Assembly (NCBI GenBank): GCA_958415525.1
Contig: CATYZE010000008.1
Coordinates: 1 to 64,000 of the forward strand
Direction of reading: 5' to 3'
Source: an uncultured Collinsella sp.
Lineage (GTDB): Bacteria; Actinomycetota; Coriobacteriia; Coriobacteriales; Coriobacteriaceae
DNA: 64,000 nucleotides
In this document: positions 8,813-18,179 of the stretch, in pieces
Layout of the letters: each line of letters starts with the position of its first letter
Numbering within the stretch: the first letter of the stretch is position 1
Made by a program: the position numbers and the translations under genes
The notes under the pieces: model-generated
The model's database searches: none
What the model saw: the letters and a program-made list of their open reading frames with translations, nothing else
What the model was told of the DNA's origin: nothing

Positions 8813-11407
8813 TTACTTGTCGGCGGCTGCTTTCTTGGCAGTCGACTTCTTCGCGGTCGTCTTCTTGGCGGCAGTGGCTTTCTTAGCCGTCGTCTTCTTG
8901 GCCGCCGTCGTCTTCTTTACCGAGCTCGCCTTAGTCGCGGTCTTGCGGCCGCGGGCGGGCTTCTTCTCCTTGGTCGGGCAGTCCATGTTCACGCAGATGC
9001 GCCACGGGCCGCGCGCCGTGTTGACTACCACGATGGGAGCGCCGCACTCGGGGCAGGTCTCGCCCGTTGCCTCGAGCTTGCCACGCGCCGGTAGCGGATA
9101 GCTCACGCCGCAGTCGTCGTAGTTGGTGCAGCGGATAAAGCGCTTGCCACTCTTCTCGCTCTTGTGCGCGATCAGGTCGCCATGGCGTCCGGCCTCGGCG
9201 CACACCTTGCACTCGCCCACCTTAAGGTCAGGCTCGTAGTTGGTAGGGCACGTGGGGTTCACGCAGATCTCGAAGGCCTTCTGGCGGAACGGCTGGCACT
9301 TAATGCGCGGCGCACCGCACTCGGGACACACGGCCGCCTCGCCCTCGAGCGGGCTCACCTTGACGCCGCTCGGCACCGGATAGGTCACGTCGCAGTCGGG
9401 CCAACCCATGCAGCCAATGAAGCTGCCACGGGTCTTGGCGCTCGTCTTCATGACCAAGTCCTTGCCGCACTTGGGGCAGGCGCCCACGCGCGCATCGGCC
9501 GTGACGGCGTCGCTGATGGCGTCGCCGAGCTCCTGCGTATGCCTGAGCAGCTCGTCGAGCACGCCGGCCAGCAGCGCGCGCGAGTGCGTCACAACATGCT
9601 CTTCAGTATCCTCGCCGCGCTCGACGCGAGTCATGTCGCCGTCGAGCTCGCTGGTCATATCGGGGCTCGTGATGCGCGGGGCAAACTGCGTCAGTGCATC
9701 GATGATGGCGATGCCCAGCTGGCTTGGCTCCACGGGATCGTTTTTGAGGTAGCGCACGGCGTACAGGCGCTCGATGATGCTCGCGCGCGTGGACTTGGTG
9801 CCCAGGCCGCGCTTTTCCATCTCCTGCACGAGCTTGCCCTGGCTGTAGCGCGCGGGCGGCTCGGTCTGCTTGGCCTCAAGCTTAATGTCGAACACGTCGA
9901 CCGTATCGCCCTGCTCCAGCGGCGGCATCTGCTCGTCGCGCTTGAGTCCGTACGGATACGCCTCGCGGAAACCCGGGGTCACGAGCACATCGCCCGAAGC
10001 CACGAACGGCTCACCGTTCACGTCGAGCTCGAGCTTGGTGTTTTCGATGGTCGCGGGGCCCATGAGCGTTGCCAGGAAGCGACGGGCGATGAGGTCGTAG
10101 AGCTTGCGCTGGCCGCCGTCGAGCGTGGACGGATCGCCCTCGCCCGTGGGGTAGATGGGCGGGTGGTCGGTGGTCTCGACCTTGCCGCGCGTGGGCTTCA
10201 TGGGACCGGAGAGCACCTTTTTGCACACGGGTGCCAGCGCCGGGTTGATCTTTGCCAGGTCGCTCACCACGGCACCCAGATCGAGCGTCGCAGGGTACAC
10301 GGTGTTGTCGACACGCGGATAGCTGATGAGGCCCGCCATGTAGAGGGACTCGGCGATGCGCATGGTACGTGCAGGTGAGATGCCCTCGGCCGCGGCGGCA
10401 GCCTGCAGCGAGGTCGTCGCAAACGGGGTGGGCGGCTGCTGCTTGCGGGAGCGCTTGGTCACCGCGGCGACGGTTGCCGTCGTAGCGCCGTCGACGTGGC
10501 CGTACGCCGTCTCGGCAGCATCCTTGTCGGTAAAACGTGCCGTCTTGTGCGCAATCTTAAAGCGGTCATCCTCGGCAGCACCCTGAGCGGCACCCATGCC
10601 GCGAATCTGCCAATAGTCCTCGGGCACAAACGCCATGCGCTCGCGCTCGCGCTCGACCACCAGGGCAAGCGTCGGCGTCTGCACGCGGCCGGCGGAGCGC
10701 ACGTTGCCAAAGCCGCCAAACTTGGCGAGCGTCAGGTAGCGCGTGAGCACCGCACCCCAAATGAGGTCGATGTGCTGGCGGCTCTCGCCGGCGTCGGCCA
10801 GATTCTGGTCGAGCGAGACAAGATTATCGAAGGCCTGCGTAATCTCGGCCTTGGTAAACGAAGAATACTGGGCGCGGGCGACCGGCAAGTCGGGCGCAAC
10901 CTCGCGCACCTTGTTGAGGGCGTCCGAACCGATCAGTTCGCCCTCGCGGTCGAAGTCCGTGGCGATAATGACGCTGTCGGACTTCTTGGCAAGGTTCTTG
11001 AGCGAGCGGATGAGCTCCTTCTCGGCCGGCAGCTTAATGACGGGCGCCCAGGTGAGGTAAGGCAGGCTCTCGAGCTTCCAGCCCTTGATGGAGATACCAT
11101 CGGCAAGAAACGGCTTGCGCTTGGTGTCGTAGGGCGGACGTGCCAGGCCATCGGGCATATCGGCCGGCAGCATCTCGCCGTCCTCGGTGACCGAATACCA
11201 GCCCAGCTTTTTATCGAACAGCACGCTGTCGCAAAAATCGGGCGCAAGGATGTGACCGGCAAGGCCGATCGTCACGCACTCCTCGCCCTTCCACTCAAAA
11301 CGGTAGATGGCGGTGTTGTACACCTTGTCCTTTTTGGGCTTGCCCGTGGACAGACGCTCGGCAATCTGACGCGCGGCGTCGTTTTTCTCGGCGATGATGA
11401 GCTTCAA
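8813..11407 (-). CDS. topA: Type IA DNA topoisomerase with zinc ribbons and Lys/Ala tail
   Basis: This 864-residue enzyme relaxes negative supercoils. The N-terminal TOPRIM domain includes IIATDFDREGELIG near residue 150. The catalytic tyrosine is in GLISYPRVDNTVYP near residue 363. Four C-terminal four-cysteine zinc ribbons follow, then a tail of repeated AKKTT-like units, expected to bind DNA. The N-terminus (KLIIAEKNDAARQIA) and the DNTVYP motif look more like archaeal TopA than like classic bacterial TopA or TopB; this is inference from motif memory. It lies 54 nt downstream of hypB and ends at a strong terminator. Confidence 0.9.
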   Translation of the reverse strand: MKLIIAEKNDAARQIAERLSTGKPKKDKVYNTAIYRFEWKGEECVTIGLAGHILAPDFCDSVLFDKKLGWYSVTEDGEMLPADMPDGLARPPYDTKRKPFLADGISIKGWKLESLPYLTWAPVIKLPAEKELIRSLKNLAKKSDSVIIATDFDREGELIGSDALNKVREVAPDLPVARAQYSSFTKAEITQAFDNLVSLDQNLADAGESRQHIDLIWGAVLTRYLTLAKFGGFGNVRSAGRVQTPTLALVVERERERMAFVPEDYWQIRGMGAAQGAAEDDRFKIAHKTARFTDKDAAETAYGHVDGATTATVAAVTKRSRKQQPPTPFATTSLQAAAAAEGISPARTMRIAESLYMAGLISYPRVDNTVYPATLDLGAVVSDLAKINPALAPVCKKVLSGPMKPTRGKVETTDHPPIYPTGEGDPSTLDGGQRKLYDLIARRFLATLMGPATIENTKLELDVNGEPFVASGDVLVTPGFREAYPYGLKRDEQMPPLEQGDTVDVFDIKLEAKQTEPPARYSQGKLVQEMEKRGLGTKSTRASIIERLYAVRYLKNDPVEPSQLGIAIIDALTQFAPRITSPDMTSELDGDMTRVERGEDTEEHVVTHSRALLAGVLDELLRHTQELGDAISDAVTADARVGACPKCGKDLVMKTSAKTRGSFIGCMGWPDCDVTYPVPSGVKVSPLEGEAAVCPECGAPRIKCQPFRQKAFEICVNPTCPTNYEPDLKVGECKVCAEAGRHGDLIAHKSEKSGKRFIRCTNYDDCGVSYPLPARGKLEATGETCPECGAPIVVVNTARGPWRICVNMDCPTKEKKPARGRKTATKASSVKKTTAAKKTTAKKATAAKKTTAKKSTAKKAAADK

Positions 11408-11461
11408 AAGAGGCTCCTATCTCGTATCTCTGCGGCTACGCCCGCCCGTATGGCGGCCGAC

Positions 11462-12145
11462 TTACGCCCTTGCTTGCTCAATCTGCCCGATGAGCCAATC
11501 GCACCAGGCATCCATGCCCTCGCCCTTGCGCGCGCTCACGGCAAACCGCGGCGCCTGCGGATTGAGGTCATCGAGTGTCTTAGTATACCTATCCATGTCA
11601 AAATCGAAAGCCGGGGCCACGTCGACCTTGTTGAGCAGCTGCGCGCCGGCGTGCTGGAAGATGCCCGGATACTTGATGGGCTTGTCGTCGCCCTCGGGCA
11701 CCGAGAGAATCATGATGGACAGGTTCTCGCCCAGGTCAAAGTCGACCGGGCAGACCAGGTTACCCACGTTTTCGATAAAGATGACGTCGATGTTTTGAAG
11801 GCCCACCGCCTGGTCGAAGGCATCGACGGCCTCCATGATCATGTTGCCCTCGAGGTGGCACAGGCCGCCCGTGTTGATCTGGATGGCGGGCATGCCGGCT
11901 TCCTTCATGGTGATGGCGTCGACATCCGAGGCGATATCGCCCTCGATGACGGCGCAGCGCAGGCCGGCTTTGTCACGCAGGCGCTCGTTGGTGCCCAGAA
12001 TCGTGGTGGTCTTGCCCGAGCCGGGGCTCGACAGCACGTTGATCACGTAGGTGTTCGTCTGCTCAAAACGCTTGCGCAGCTGATCTGCCAGGCGCTCGTT
12101 GCGCGACAGAATCGGCGATGCAATATCAATCGTTTTCTCGGCCAT
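11462..12145 (-). CDS. hypB: Hydrogenase nickel incorporation GTPase HypB
   Basis: This 227-residue SIMIBI-class GTPase inserts nickel into [NiFe]-hydrogenase precursors, with HypA as its partner. The P-loop SSPGSGKTTT lies near residue 40. The switch-region sequence EGDIASDVDA and the metal-site segment GGLCHLEG follow. There is no N-terminal His-rich nickel store. The gene is 55 nt downstream of hypA. No hydrogenase structural genes are in the window. Confidence 0.95.
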   Translation of the reverse strand: MAEKTIDIASPILSRNERLADQLRKRFEQTNTYVINVLSSPGSGKTTTILGTNERLRDKAGLRCAVIEGDIASDVDAITMKEAGMPAIQINTGGLCHLEGNMIMEAVDAFDQAVGLQNIDVIFIENVGNLVCPVDFDLGENLSIMILSVPEGDDKPIKYPGIFQHAGAQLLNKVDVAPAFDFDMDRYTKTLDDLNPQAPRFAVSARKGEGMDAWCDWLIGQIEQARA

Positions 12146-12200
12146 ACTTAGCGCTCCTTACTTTGGCCCCTTTATACCCCATCACCAGATGGCTAGCGGG

Positions 12201-12557
12201 CTAATCGTCGGGGGTTTCGATTTCGATACTTGCGATATCGAGCTCGCGGCCGTGCAGTAGGCGCACGTTGGCACCACCACACTGGGGACAGCGACAGTGG
12301 AAGCGATCGTGGTCGAAAACCTCACCGCAGTCCAGACACTCGCTTTGTGGATGGACCTCCTCCACGGCAAGCTCGCAGCCTCGCGTGAGCGGGTCCTCGT
12401 CGCGAAATGTCTCCCACGCAAAGTCGAGCGCCTCGCGCACGACCTCGGTCATATCCCCGATACGCAGCGTTACCAAAACGGCGCGCGAGGCCCCCGCCCC
12501 ACGCGCCGCGCGAATCACTGTATCGAGTATGCCGTTGACAATGCCAACCTCGTGCAT
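12201..12557 (-). CDS. hypA: Hydrogenase maturation nickel metallochaperone HypA
   Basis: This 118-residue protein begins MHEVGIV; His2 and the N-terminus bind nickel in this family. The zinc site is formed by Cys74, 77, 90 and 93. It delivers nickel to hydrogenase together with HypB, which follows on the same strand. It starts 6 nt after the tatC stop, so tat and hyp genes are probably cotranscribed. Many [NiFe]-hydrogenases are Tat-exported, which makes the link biologically sensible. Confidence 0.95.
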   Translation of the reverse strand: MHEVGIVNGILDTVIRAARGAGASRAVLVTLRIGDMTEVVREALDFAWETFRDEDPLTRGCELAVEEVHPQSECLDCGEVFDHDRFHCRCPQCGGANVRLLHGRELDIASIEIETPDD

Positions 12558-12563
12558 ACCGAT

Positions 12564-13355
12564 TTACTCCTCGTCGTCCTCGTCGTCCGAGAACAGGTCC
12601 AGACGGCTCACGAACAGGCCCTCCTTGCCCTCGCGCGCGGTAATGACCACGCGAGCGATGGCGAGCGAAATCTCGTAGAGCGAGAGCAGGGCGCCATACA
12701 TGAGACCCAGCGTAACGGGCGAGCCGTCGGGCGTGATCACAGCCGAGCCCACAAGCAGGCCAACGTATACGTAACGCCAGGCGCTGCGGAAGGCCGCATA
12801 GGACACGATGTGGAAAACGGACAGGTAGAAGATGATGAGCGGCAGCTCAAACGCCACACCAAAGCCGATCATAAAGAGCAGCTCCATGTTGACGTAGTTC
12901 TCCAGATCGGGCAGCGCCGTAGCGACAGCCGAGGTCTCGCCGATGAGCCACTCAAAGCCCGCCGGGATGATGATGAAGTAGCAGAAGATGGCGCCCAGGA
13001 AGAACAGCACCGTCGAGGCGAGCACCGTGGGTACGACCCACTTGCGCTCGTTGGGGCGCAGCGCCGGCAGGAAAAATGCCAGAATCTGCCAGATGATCAT
13101 GGGCGTGCACATGACCACGGCCATCTTGATGGCCAGCGAGAAGCGCAGGCCAAAGCCGCCGAGCGTGGTGGTGATGTAGAACTTACCGTCCGGCACAAAG
13201 GAGCGGATGGGGTCTTCCAGGATGTCGAGCACCACGGGCGTGGCGAAATACAGCACGATAGCGGCGGCAAACACCGACACGACCACGATGGTCAGGCGGC
13301 GACGAAGCTCTCCCAGGTGATCGAAGAGCGGCATACGCGCAGGTCCGATAGGCAT
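12564..13355 (-). CDS. tatC: Sec-independent protein translocase TatC
   Basis: This 263-residue polytopic protein has the expected six membrane helices. The family signature near the N-terminus (FDHLGELRRRL) and the conserved FLPAL segment are present. It recognises twin-arginine signal peptides. The ATG overlaps the tatA stop as TAATG, which indicates translational coupling. The C-terminus is short and acidic (DDEDDEE). Confidence 0.95.
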   Translation of the reverse strand: MPIGPARMPLFDHLGELRRRLTIVVVSVFAAAIVLYFATPVVLDILEDPIRSFVPDGKFYITTTLGGFGLRFSLAIKMAVVMCTPMIIWQILAFFLPALRPNERKWVVPTVLASTVLFFLGAIFCYFIIIPAGFEWLIGETSAVATALPDLENYVNMELLFMIGFGVAFELPLIIFYLSVFHIVSYAAFRSAWRYVYVGLLVGSAVITPDGSPVTLGLMYGALLSLYEISLAIARVVITAREGKEGLFVSRLDLFSDDEDDEE

Positions 13356-13936
13356 TACTCATCGCCTCCCTTCGGGGCGTCGGCGGCAGCAGCGTCGTCC
13401 TCGGCCTCGAGCTCGCGAGCGAGCTGGTCGACGACGGCCTTGCGCTTGCGGGGACGACGGGCGTAGAGGTCAGCCGTCGTGGGCTCTGCCGGCTCGGGCT
13501 CGGGCTCTGCAGCAGGCTCGGGCTCGACAGCGACATCGGCGGACCCGGCGTCGGCGCTCTCGGTCGCAGGCTCCTCAGCAGCACCTTCGCCCTCAGCAGC
13601 ACCCTCGCTCGCGGCCTTCTCGGCAGCAAGACGAGCGCGACGCTCGGCAAAGGTCTCCTTTTTGGCGGGCGCTGCCGTCTCGGCGGCATCCTCGTCCGCA
13701 TCGGAATCGTCGTCGGTCGCAGCGGCCTTCTTGGGCTTGACCGGGGCCGACGCGGCCTCGCTCACCGGATCGATAATCTCGGACTGAACAACGGCCGTCA
13801 TCTTTTCCTGCGTCTCGCGGAACTGACGGATGGCACGGCCGATCGTGCGGCCCATCTGCGGGAGCTTATCCGGGCCAAACAGCAAAAAGCCGAAGACCAC
13901 GATGATCGCGAGCTCACCCTCTCCAATACCAAACAC
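13355..13936 (-). CDS. tatA: Twin-arginine translocase subunit TatA/TatB
   Basis: I choose the GTG at 13936, 5 nt after a GGAGG site, giving 193 residues that begin VFGIGEGELAII. A single N-terminal membrane helix is followed by the FGPDKLPQMGR hinge and an amphipathic helix. The rest is a long Ala/Glu/Pro-rich acidic tail. The length and the GPDKLP hinge fit a TatB-like member better than a short TatA; only one such subunit is in this locus. A TATACT box on the minus strand near 14014-14019 may drive the tat-hyp operon. Confidence 0.88.
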   Translation of the reverse strand: MFGIGEGELAIIVVFGFLLFGPDKLPQMGRTIGRAIRQFRETQEKMTAVVQSEIIDPVSEAASAPVKPKKAAATDDDSDADEDAAETAAPAKKETFAERRARLAAEKAASEGAAEGEGAAEEPATESADAGSADVAVEPEPAAEPEPEPAEPTTADLYARRPRKRKAVVDQLARELEAEDDAAAADAPKGGDE

Positions 13937-14089
13937 ACATACCTCCAAGGCTCGATGTGAGTCGAGCCCGCACCGCGCCATTCGGCCGGAACTCGTCTAT
14001 TCATTCGGTCAAGTATAGCGCCCGGACGCCAAAACGTCCGAGCGCATCACAAACATATGCCAAACGGCACGCCCTTTTGGGGGCAAAGA

Positions 14090-14404
14090 TTATGCAGCGG
14101 TGATCGAAATCTCCTGGTCGACGCCCAACAGCTGAACCACGCGCATCACCGGGGGCTGCACGTTGACGCAGCTAAAACGCTTACCATGATCAGCTGCGTG
14201 GTGTGCGGCGCCCACAAGCACGCCAATGCCCGTCGAATCGATGTAGCTCACCTGGGCAAAATCGAGCTCAACGGCCTCAGTGGGCTGCTCGAGCGCCAGG
14301 TCGATGGCATTGCGCAGGCTATCGGCGTTAGAGATATCGATCTCACCGGTCACCTTAATGGTGTAGAGCTCTGGCGTGGGGTTGGTGGAAATACCCAAAT
14401 CCAT
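14090..14404 (-). CDS. STAS-domain anti-sigma factor antagonist
   Basis: This 104-residue single STAS domain resembles SpoIIAA/RsbV. The phosphorylatable serine is Ser57 in YIDSTGIGVLVG. Such proteins bind anti-sigma kinases when unphosphorylated and so free a sigma factor. No kinase or sigma gene is adjacent. A good AAAGGAGCG ribosome site precedes the ATG. Confidence 0.85.
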   Translation of the reverse strand: MDLGISTNPTPELYTIKVTGEIDISNADSLRNAIDLALEQPTEAVELDFAQVSYIDSTGIGVLVGAAHHAADHGKRFSCVNVQPPVMRVVQLLGVDQEISITAA

Positions 14405-14470
14405 GTATACGCTCCTTTACGTATCGAAAGTGCGGATAGTACTAGGCGCGGACTTGCGGGGCCCTACGCG

Positions 14471-15775
14471 TTAGGCGCGCTCGGTACGCGCAAGCTCGGC
14501 AGCGACAAGCTTAACGGCCAGCACCAGCACATCGAGCGCGGCCTCCAGGTCCTCGACCGTGGGATAGCTCGGCGCGATGCGGATGTTGGTGTCGCGCGGG
14601 TCCTTGCCATAGGGCCAGGTGGCACCGGCCGGCGTGAGCTTGACGCCCAGGTCGGCGCAAAGCGCGGCGACCTTTTGGGCCGAGCCCTCGGGACCATCGA
14701 AGCTTACAAAGTAGCCGCCGCGGGGGTGCGTCCAAGTGGCGCAGCCCGTGTCGCCCAAGCCCTCGGTGAGCTTACGCTCGACGGCCTCAAAGCGCGGGCG
14801 CAGGAACTCGGCATGCTTTTTCATGTGCTCCTTGACCGCCTCGATGGTGGGAAGGAAGCGCACGTGACGCAGTTGGTTGAGCTTGTCGGCGCTGATGAGG
14901 CCGGCCTTCAGGCGCTTGGAGAACTCGGCGATGACCGCGGGGCTCGCACCGATAAAGCCGATGCCGGCGCCCGGGAAGGTGATCTTGGACGTCGAGGCAA
15001 AGGCCACCACGCGGTCCTCGGTGCCCGCCGCGCGAGCGAGGTCAAAGATGTTTGCGAGTTCGTCGGTCTCGTCGTACAGGTCGTGCACGCAGTAGGCGTT
15101 ATCCCAAAAGATGCGGAAATCGGGTGCGGCCGTGGGCATCTCGACCAGGCGGCGCACAGTGTCCTCGCTAAAGGTGATGCCCGTGGGGTTGGAATACTTG
15201 GGCACGCACCAGATACCCTTGATGGAATCATCGGCGGCAACGAGGCGCTCAATCTCGTCCATGTCGGGGCCGTTGTCGGTCATCGCGACGGGGACGTTCT
15301 CGATGCCCAAGTCGGCGGTGATGCCAAAATGGCGATCGTAGCCGGGAACGGGGCACAGGAACTTGACCTTCTTGCCGTCGTGCGCGGCCTCGTAGGCATC
15401 CCAGGGCTCGCTGCCGCACGAGCCACAGCGCCAGAACATGCCGGCGATGTCGTGCTCAATCAGCAAACTCGACGAGCCCAGCACGAGCGTCTGCTCGGCA
15501 GGGCACCCCAGGAACTCCCCCGCTAGCTTGCGTGCCGAGGGAATGCCCTCAAAGCAGCCGTAGTTGGAGCAGTCGACGTTGCCGTCGTGCAGATCGGCAT
15601 CGGCATTGAGGATATCGAGCATAGGTCGAGAGATGTCCACCTGGGAGGGCGACGGCTTGCCGCGGGCCATGTCGAGCGCCAGGCCCTTGGCCTTGACCTC
15701 GGCGACCTCGGCTTTGAGCGCCTCGAAGGCGGCATCGAGTTCGGTGGTTTCCATCTTCTGGTAGATCGTCTGCAT
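14471..15775 (-). CDS. PLP-dependent aminotransferase (MocR-like aspartate aminotransferase type)
   Basis: This 434-residue fold-type I aminotransferase has its probable PLP lysine near residue 265 in ASTSKITFPGAG. The NPTG motif (KYSNPTGITF) and the WDNAYCVHDLY segment bind cofactor and substrate. The sequence resembles the family annotated as aspartate or alanine aminotransferase in Actinobacteria (Pfam Asp_aminotransf), not classic AspC. The exact amino acid substrate cannot be read from sequence. It stands alone, 66 nt upstream of the STAS gene on the same strand. Confidence 0.85.
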   Translation of the reverse strand: MQTIYQKMETTELDAAFEALKAEVAEVKAKGLALDMARGKPSPSQVDISRPMLDILNADADLHDGNVDCSNYGCFEGIPSARKLAGEFLGCPAEQTLVLGSSSLLIEHDIAGMFWRCGSCGSEPWDAYEAAHDGKKVKFLCPVPGYDRHFGITADLGIENVPVAMTDNGPDMDEIERLVAADDSIKGIWCVPKYSNPTGITFSEDTVRRLVEMPTAAPDFRIFWDNAYCVHDLYDETDELANIFDLARAAGTEDRVVAFASTSKITFPGAGIGFIGASPAVIAEFSKRLKAGLISADKLNQLRHVRFLPTIEAVKEHMKKHAEFLRPRFEAVERKLTEGLGDTGCATWTHPRGGYFVSFDGPEGSAQKVAALCADLGVKLTPAGATWPYGKDPRDTNIRIAPSYPTVEDLEAALDVLVLAVKLVAAELARTERA

Positions 15776-15924
15776 GGGTGCGACCTTTCGCGAAGCGGTA
15801 CGTTGCGGTTCGTCTAAGTATAGACCGCCACCGCCACAACGGTATGAAGCCGTGATAGATTAAGTTCATCGCAATGAATTACGAATCGCCGCGCATGGCG
15901 GCGTGGGGCGCCCAAGGAGGCACT

Positions 15925-16179
15925 ATGGAGTACGGATCGTTTCAGGCCGAGGAATTCGGCGACCTGCAGCGCCTGGTCGACGGACTGTTTTACGACCGCC
16001 ACGCCATCGACCGCCTGGATCTGATCGTACAGGCCGAAATCTTGGATCTGGCGCCCGACCTCATGGAGATCGTGAACCTTTTGCCGCCCGGCTATTACGA
16101 CCGCCAGTCACTTTGTGATCAGCTCAACTCCGCCTTAGCCGCCCACGGCTGGGGCGCCGTCTACGGAACGGTGGAATAA
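15925..16179 (+). CDS. Small conserved-looking hypothetical protein
   Basis: This 84-residue protein starts at the ATG at 15925, after a strong AAGGAGG site. It is acidic, predicted helical, has no signal peptide or membrane helix, and ends in a Gly/Trp-containing segment. I do not recognise the family. It stands alone; the terminator-like hairpin in the next intergenic element would stop its transcript. Confidence 0.7.
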   Translation: MEYGSFQAEEFGDLQRLVDGLFYDRHAIDRLDLIVQAEILDLAPDLMEIVNLLPPGYYDRQSLCDQLNSALAAHGWGAVYGTVE

Positions 16180-16239
16180 GCCTCGAGGCCGGCGATTTGG
16201 CCCGCTTCCCGACCTTGGCGAGGCTTGTTTTAGGGCTTG

Positions 16240-16467
16240 TGGCCAAAAAAGGGCAAATATGAGTACTGTTACCTTTTTAGTAGCAGCGATTCTTGGTCGA
16301 AATCGGCAAAACTCGACTTGAAACTTCCTAATCACCGTCAGCTAGCGCCAAATTGGAAGTCGATGGTCACTCATTAACGTACAGTTCTTATAACTTTGTT
16401 CATTATTTTCCGCACCTAAAATGATACGCCGTTTGTGACAGTACTCACAAACGGCGTTTTTTGACCA
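16240..16467. repeat. Inverted-end intergenic element, copy B (228 bp)
   Basis: The left end matches copies A and C (TGGCCAAAAAA, then AAATATGAGTACTGTTACC). It shares the extension CTTTTTAGTAGCAGCGATTC with copy C. The right end keeps GTGACAGTACTCA, but the neighbouring bases have changed into a self-contained hairpin. It occupies most of the 16180-16552 gap; I see nothing else there. Confidence 0.65.
16427..16462 (+). terminator. Rho-independent terminator inside element copy B
   Basis: Perfect 11-bp arms (CGCCGTTTGTG / CACAAACGGCG) enclose ACAGTACT and are followed by six T. The loop is the core of the repeat element right end, so the element seems to have supplied or evolved into a terminator. 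Confidence 0.8.
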
Positions 16468-16552
16468 CTGGCGTGTCTGGCAGGCGGCAAGCACCGCCCG
16501 AATCCGCATTTTGAACGCGCCCGAATCGGTTCTGGAGCCGGTTTTCGCGCTC

Positions 16553-17911
16553 TTACTCGTCTTTGGGCGCGGGGTGTTTGCAGACCACGCTCATGTAGAT
16601 CATGCCAAGCACGGCTGCGGTAACCGAACCGGCAAGAATGGCGGCCTTGGCTGCAAGAACCTCAAACTGGGCCGTCGGGAAGGCAAGGCCGCTGATGAGA
16701 ATCGACATGGTAAAGCCGATACCGCCCAGAATGCCCACGCCGGCAATCATGTGCCAGTTGACATTGTGCGGCAGCTCGCAGGCCTTAAGCTTAACCAGGG
16801 CAAACGTCATACCAAAGATGCCGATCGGCTTGCCCAGCAGCATGCCAAAGTACACGCCGAGCGTCACCGGATCGGTGAGCAGCGTGCTCATGTCCACGCC
16901 CACTAAACGAACCTGAGCGTTTACGAACGCAAAGATCGGCAGGATCACAAAGTTGACCGGCGTGGAGATCAGACGCTCCATGCGGATAAGCGGCGGGGTC
17001 ACGCGGTGCATGACGCGCTCGACCTTGGTAGTCGAGACGGTAAAGTCATGCTGGCCCAGGATGTGTGCCTCGTCGTCGTAGCGGTCATCGAGCAGCGGCA
17101 GGCACTCGCCCAGCCAATCGGTGAGGCTATCGAGCTTGACGCCGCACTTGGCCGGGATGGTAAAGGCCAGGATGACGCCGGCGAGCGTGGCATGCACGCC
17201 GCTCTTGAACATGCAGAACCACAGCACAAGGCCCAGCACCGAATACGGGGCAAGACGGTAGTGCTGCGTCTTGTTGAGCCACACGAGCGCGCAGGTCACA
17301 AGCGCGGCGGCGCCCAACCAAAACGGATTGGGGCTCTGACCGTAGAAGATGGCGATGGCGGCGATAGAGATGAGGTCGTCGGCGATGGCGAGCGTCGAGA
17401 AGAACACGCGCACGCCGTTGGGCACGCGATTGCCCAAAAGCGACAGCACGCCCAGCGCAAAGGCGATATCGGTTGCCATGGGGATGGCCCAACCGTTGCG
17501 GGCGCCGGCATGGTTAAAGATCAGGTAGATGCAGGCGGGAACGACGACGCCGCCCACGGCTGCCAGCATGGGGAGCATGGCTTGGCGCGGGTTCTTGAGC
17601 TCGCCGACTGTCATCTCGTACTTGAGCTCGATGCCCACCAGCAAAAAGAAGATCGCCATGAGGAAGTCGTTGACGAAAAGCTCAACGGTGAGACCGGCCG
17701 TGAAATGCCCCAGACCCACGTACAGCGGGGTCTCCAAAAAGTGATGGATGGCCTCGTAGGCATCGGTGTTGGCGCAGATAACGGCGGCGATGGCGGCGAT
17801 GACCATAACCGCGGCAGAAATCGTGCCGTTCTCGGCGATGCGCTCCCAAATGTCGTGACGTTCAAAACGCTTGCGCTCGCGGACGTTGAACAGCTGCTCG
17901 GGTGCTGTCAT
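16553..17911 (-). CDS. nhaA: Na+/H+ antiporter NhaA
   Basis: This 452-residue polytopic membrane protein has the NhaA hallmarks ATDIAFALGVL and AIADDLISI, whose paired aspartates bind Na+/H+. It exports sodium in exchange for protons and supports pH and salt homeostasis. The C-terminus is short and charged. The start is supported by AAAGGAG 7 nt upstream. It is monocistronic. Confidence 0.95.
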   Translation of the reverse strand: MTAPEQLFNVRERKRFERHDIWERIAENGTISAAVMVIAAIAAVICANTDAYEAIHHFLETPLYVGLGHFTAGLTVELFVNDFLMAIFFLLVGIELKYEMTVGELKNPRQAMLPMLAAVGGVVVPACIYLIFNHAGARNGWAIPMATDIAFALGVLSLLGNRVPNGVRVFFSTLAIADDLISIAAIAIFYGQSPNPFWLGAAALVTCALVWLNKTQHYRLAPYSVLGLVLWFCMFKSGVHATLAGVILAFTIPAKCGVKLDSLTDWLGECLPLLDDRYDDEAHILGQHDFTVSTTKVERVMHRVTPPLIRMERLISTPVNFVILPIFAFVNAQVRLVGVDMSTLLTDPVTLGVYFGMLLGKPIGIFGMTFALVKLKACELPHNVNWHMIAGVGILGGIGFTMSILISGLAFPTAQFEVLAAKAAILAGSVTAAVLGMIYMSVVCKHPAPKDE

Positions 17912-18119
17912 GGGCGGCTCCTTTCACGGGAAGGCTCCCGTCTTAAAAAAGCACGGCCCGCCAAATCGGCGGCGCCGCGCTCTAACGTATTACGCTTGCA
18001 TCTAGCCTACCCTGCACGACAAGCACGCAGGCGTGGCCGAAAAGCGGAACCACAGGTTGAACATTATTTGCTCAACGGCGCGGGCACGCCTGTCCAAGAG
18101 ACGACGCAGCGCCGTGCAC

Positions 18120-18158
18120 AAAAAACGACCGGAGCGCGGGGCATCCGCGATCCGGTCG
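18120..18158 (-). terminator. Terminator of ppaC
   Basis: On the minus strand the arms CGGACCGGTC-like (CGACCGGA / TCCGGTCG at 18126-18133 and 18151-18158) are followed by six T. It lies 22 nt past the ppaC stop. The rest of the 17912-18179 gap shows no gene. Confidence 0.8.
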
Positions 18159-18179
18159 GCGGTGTTAGGTCAAAAGAAC

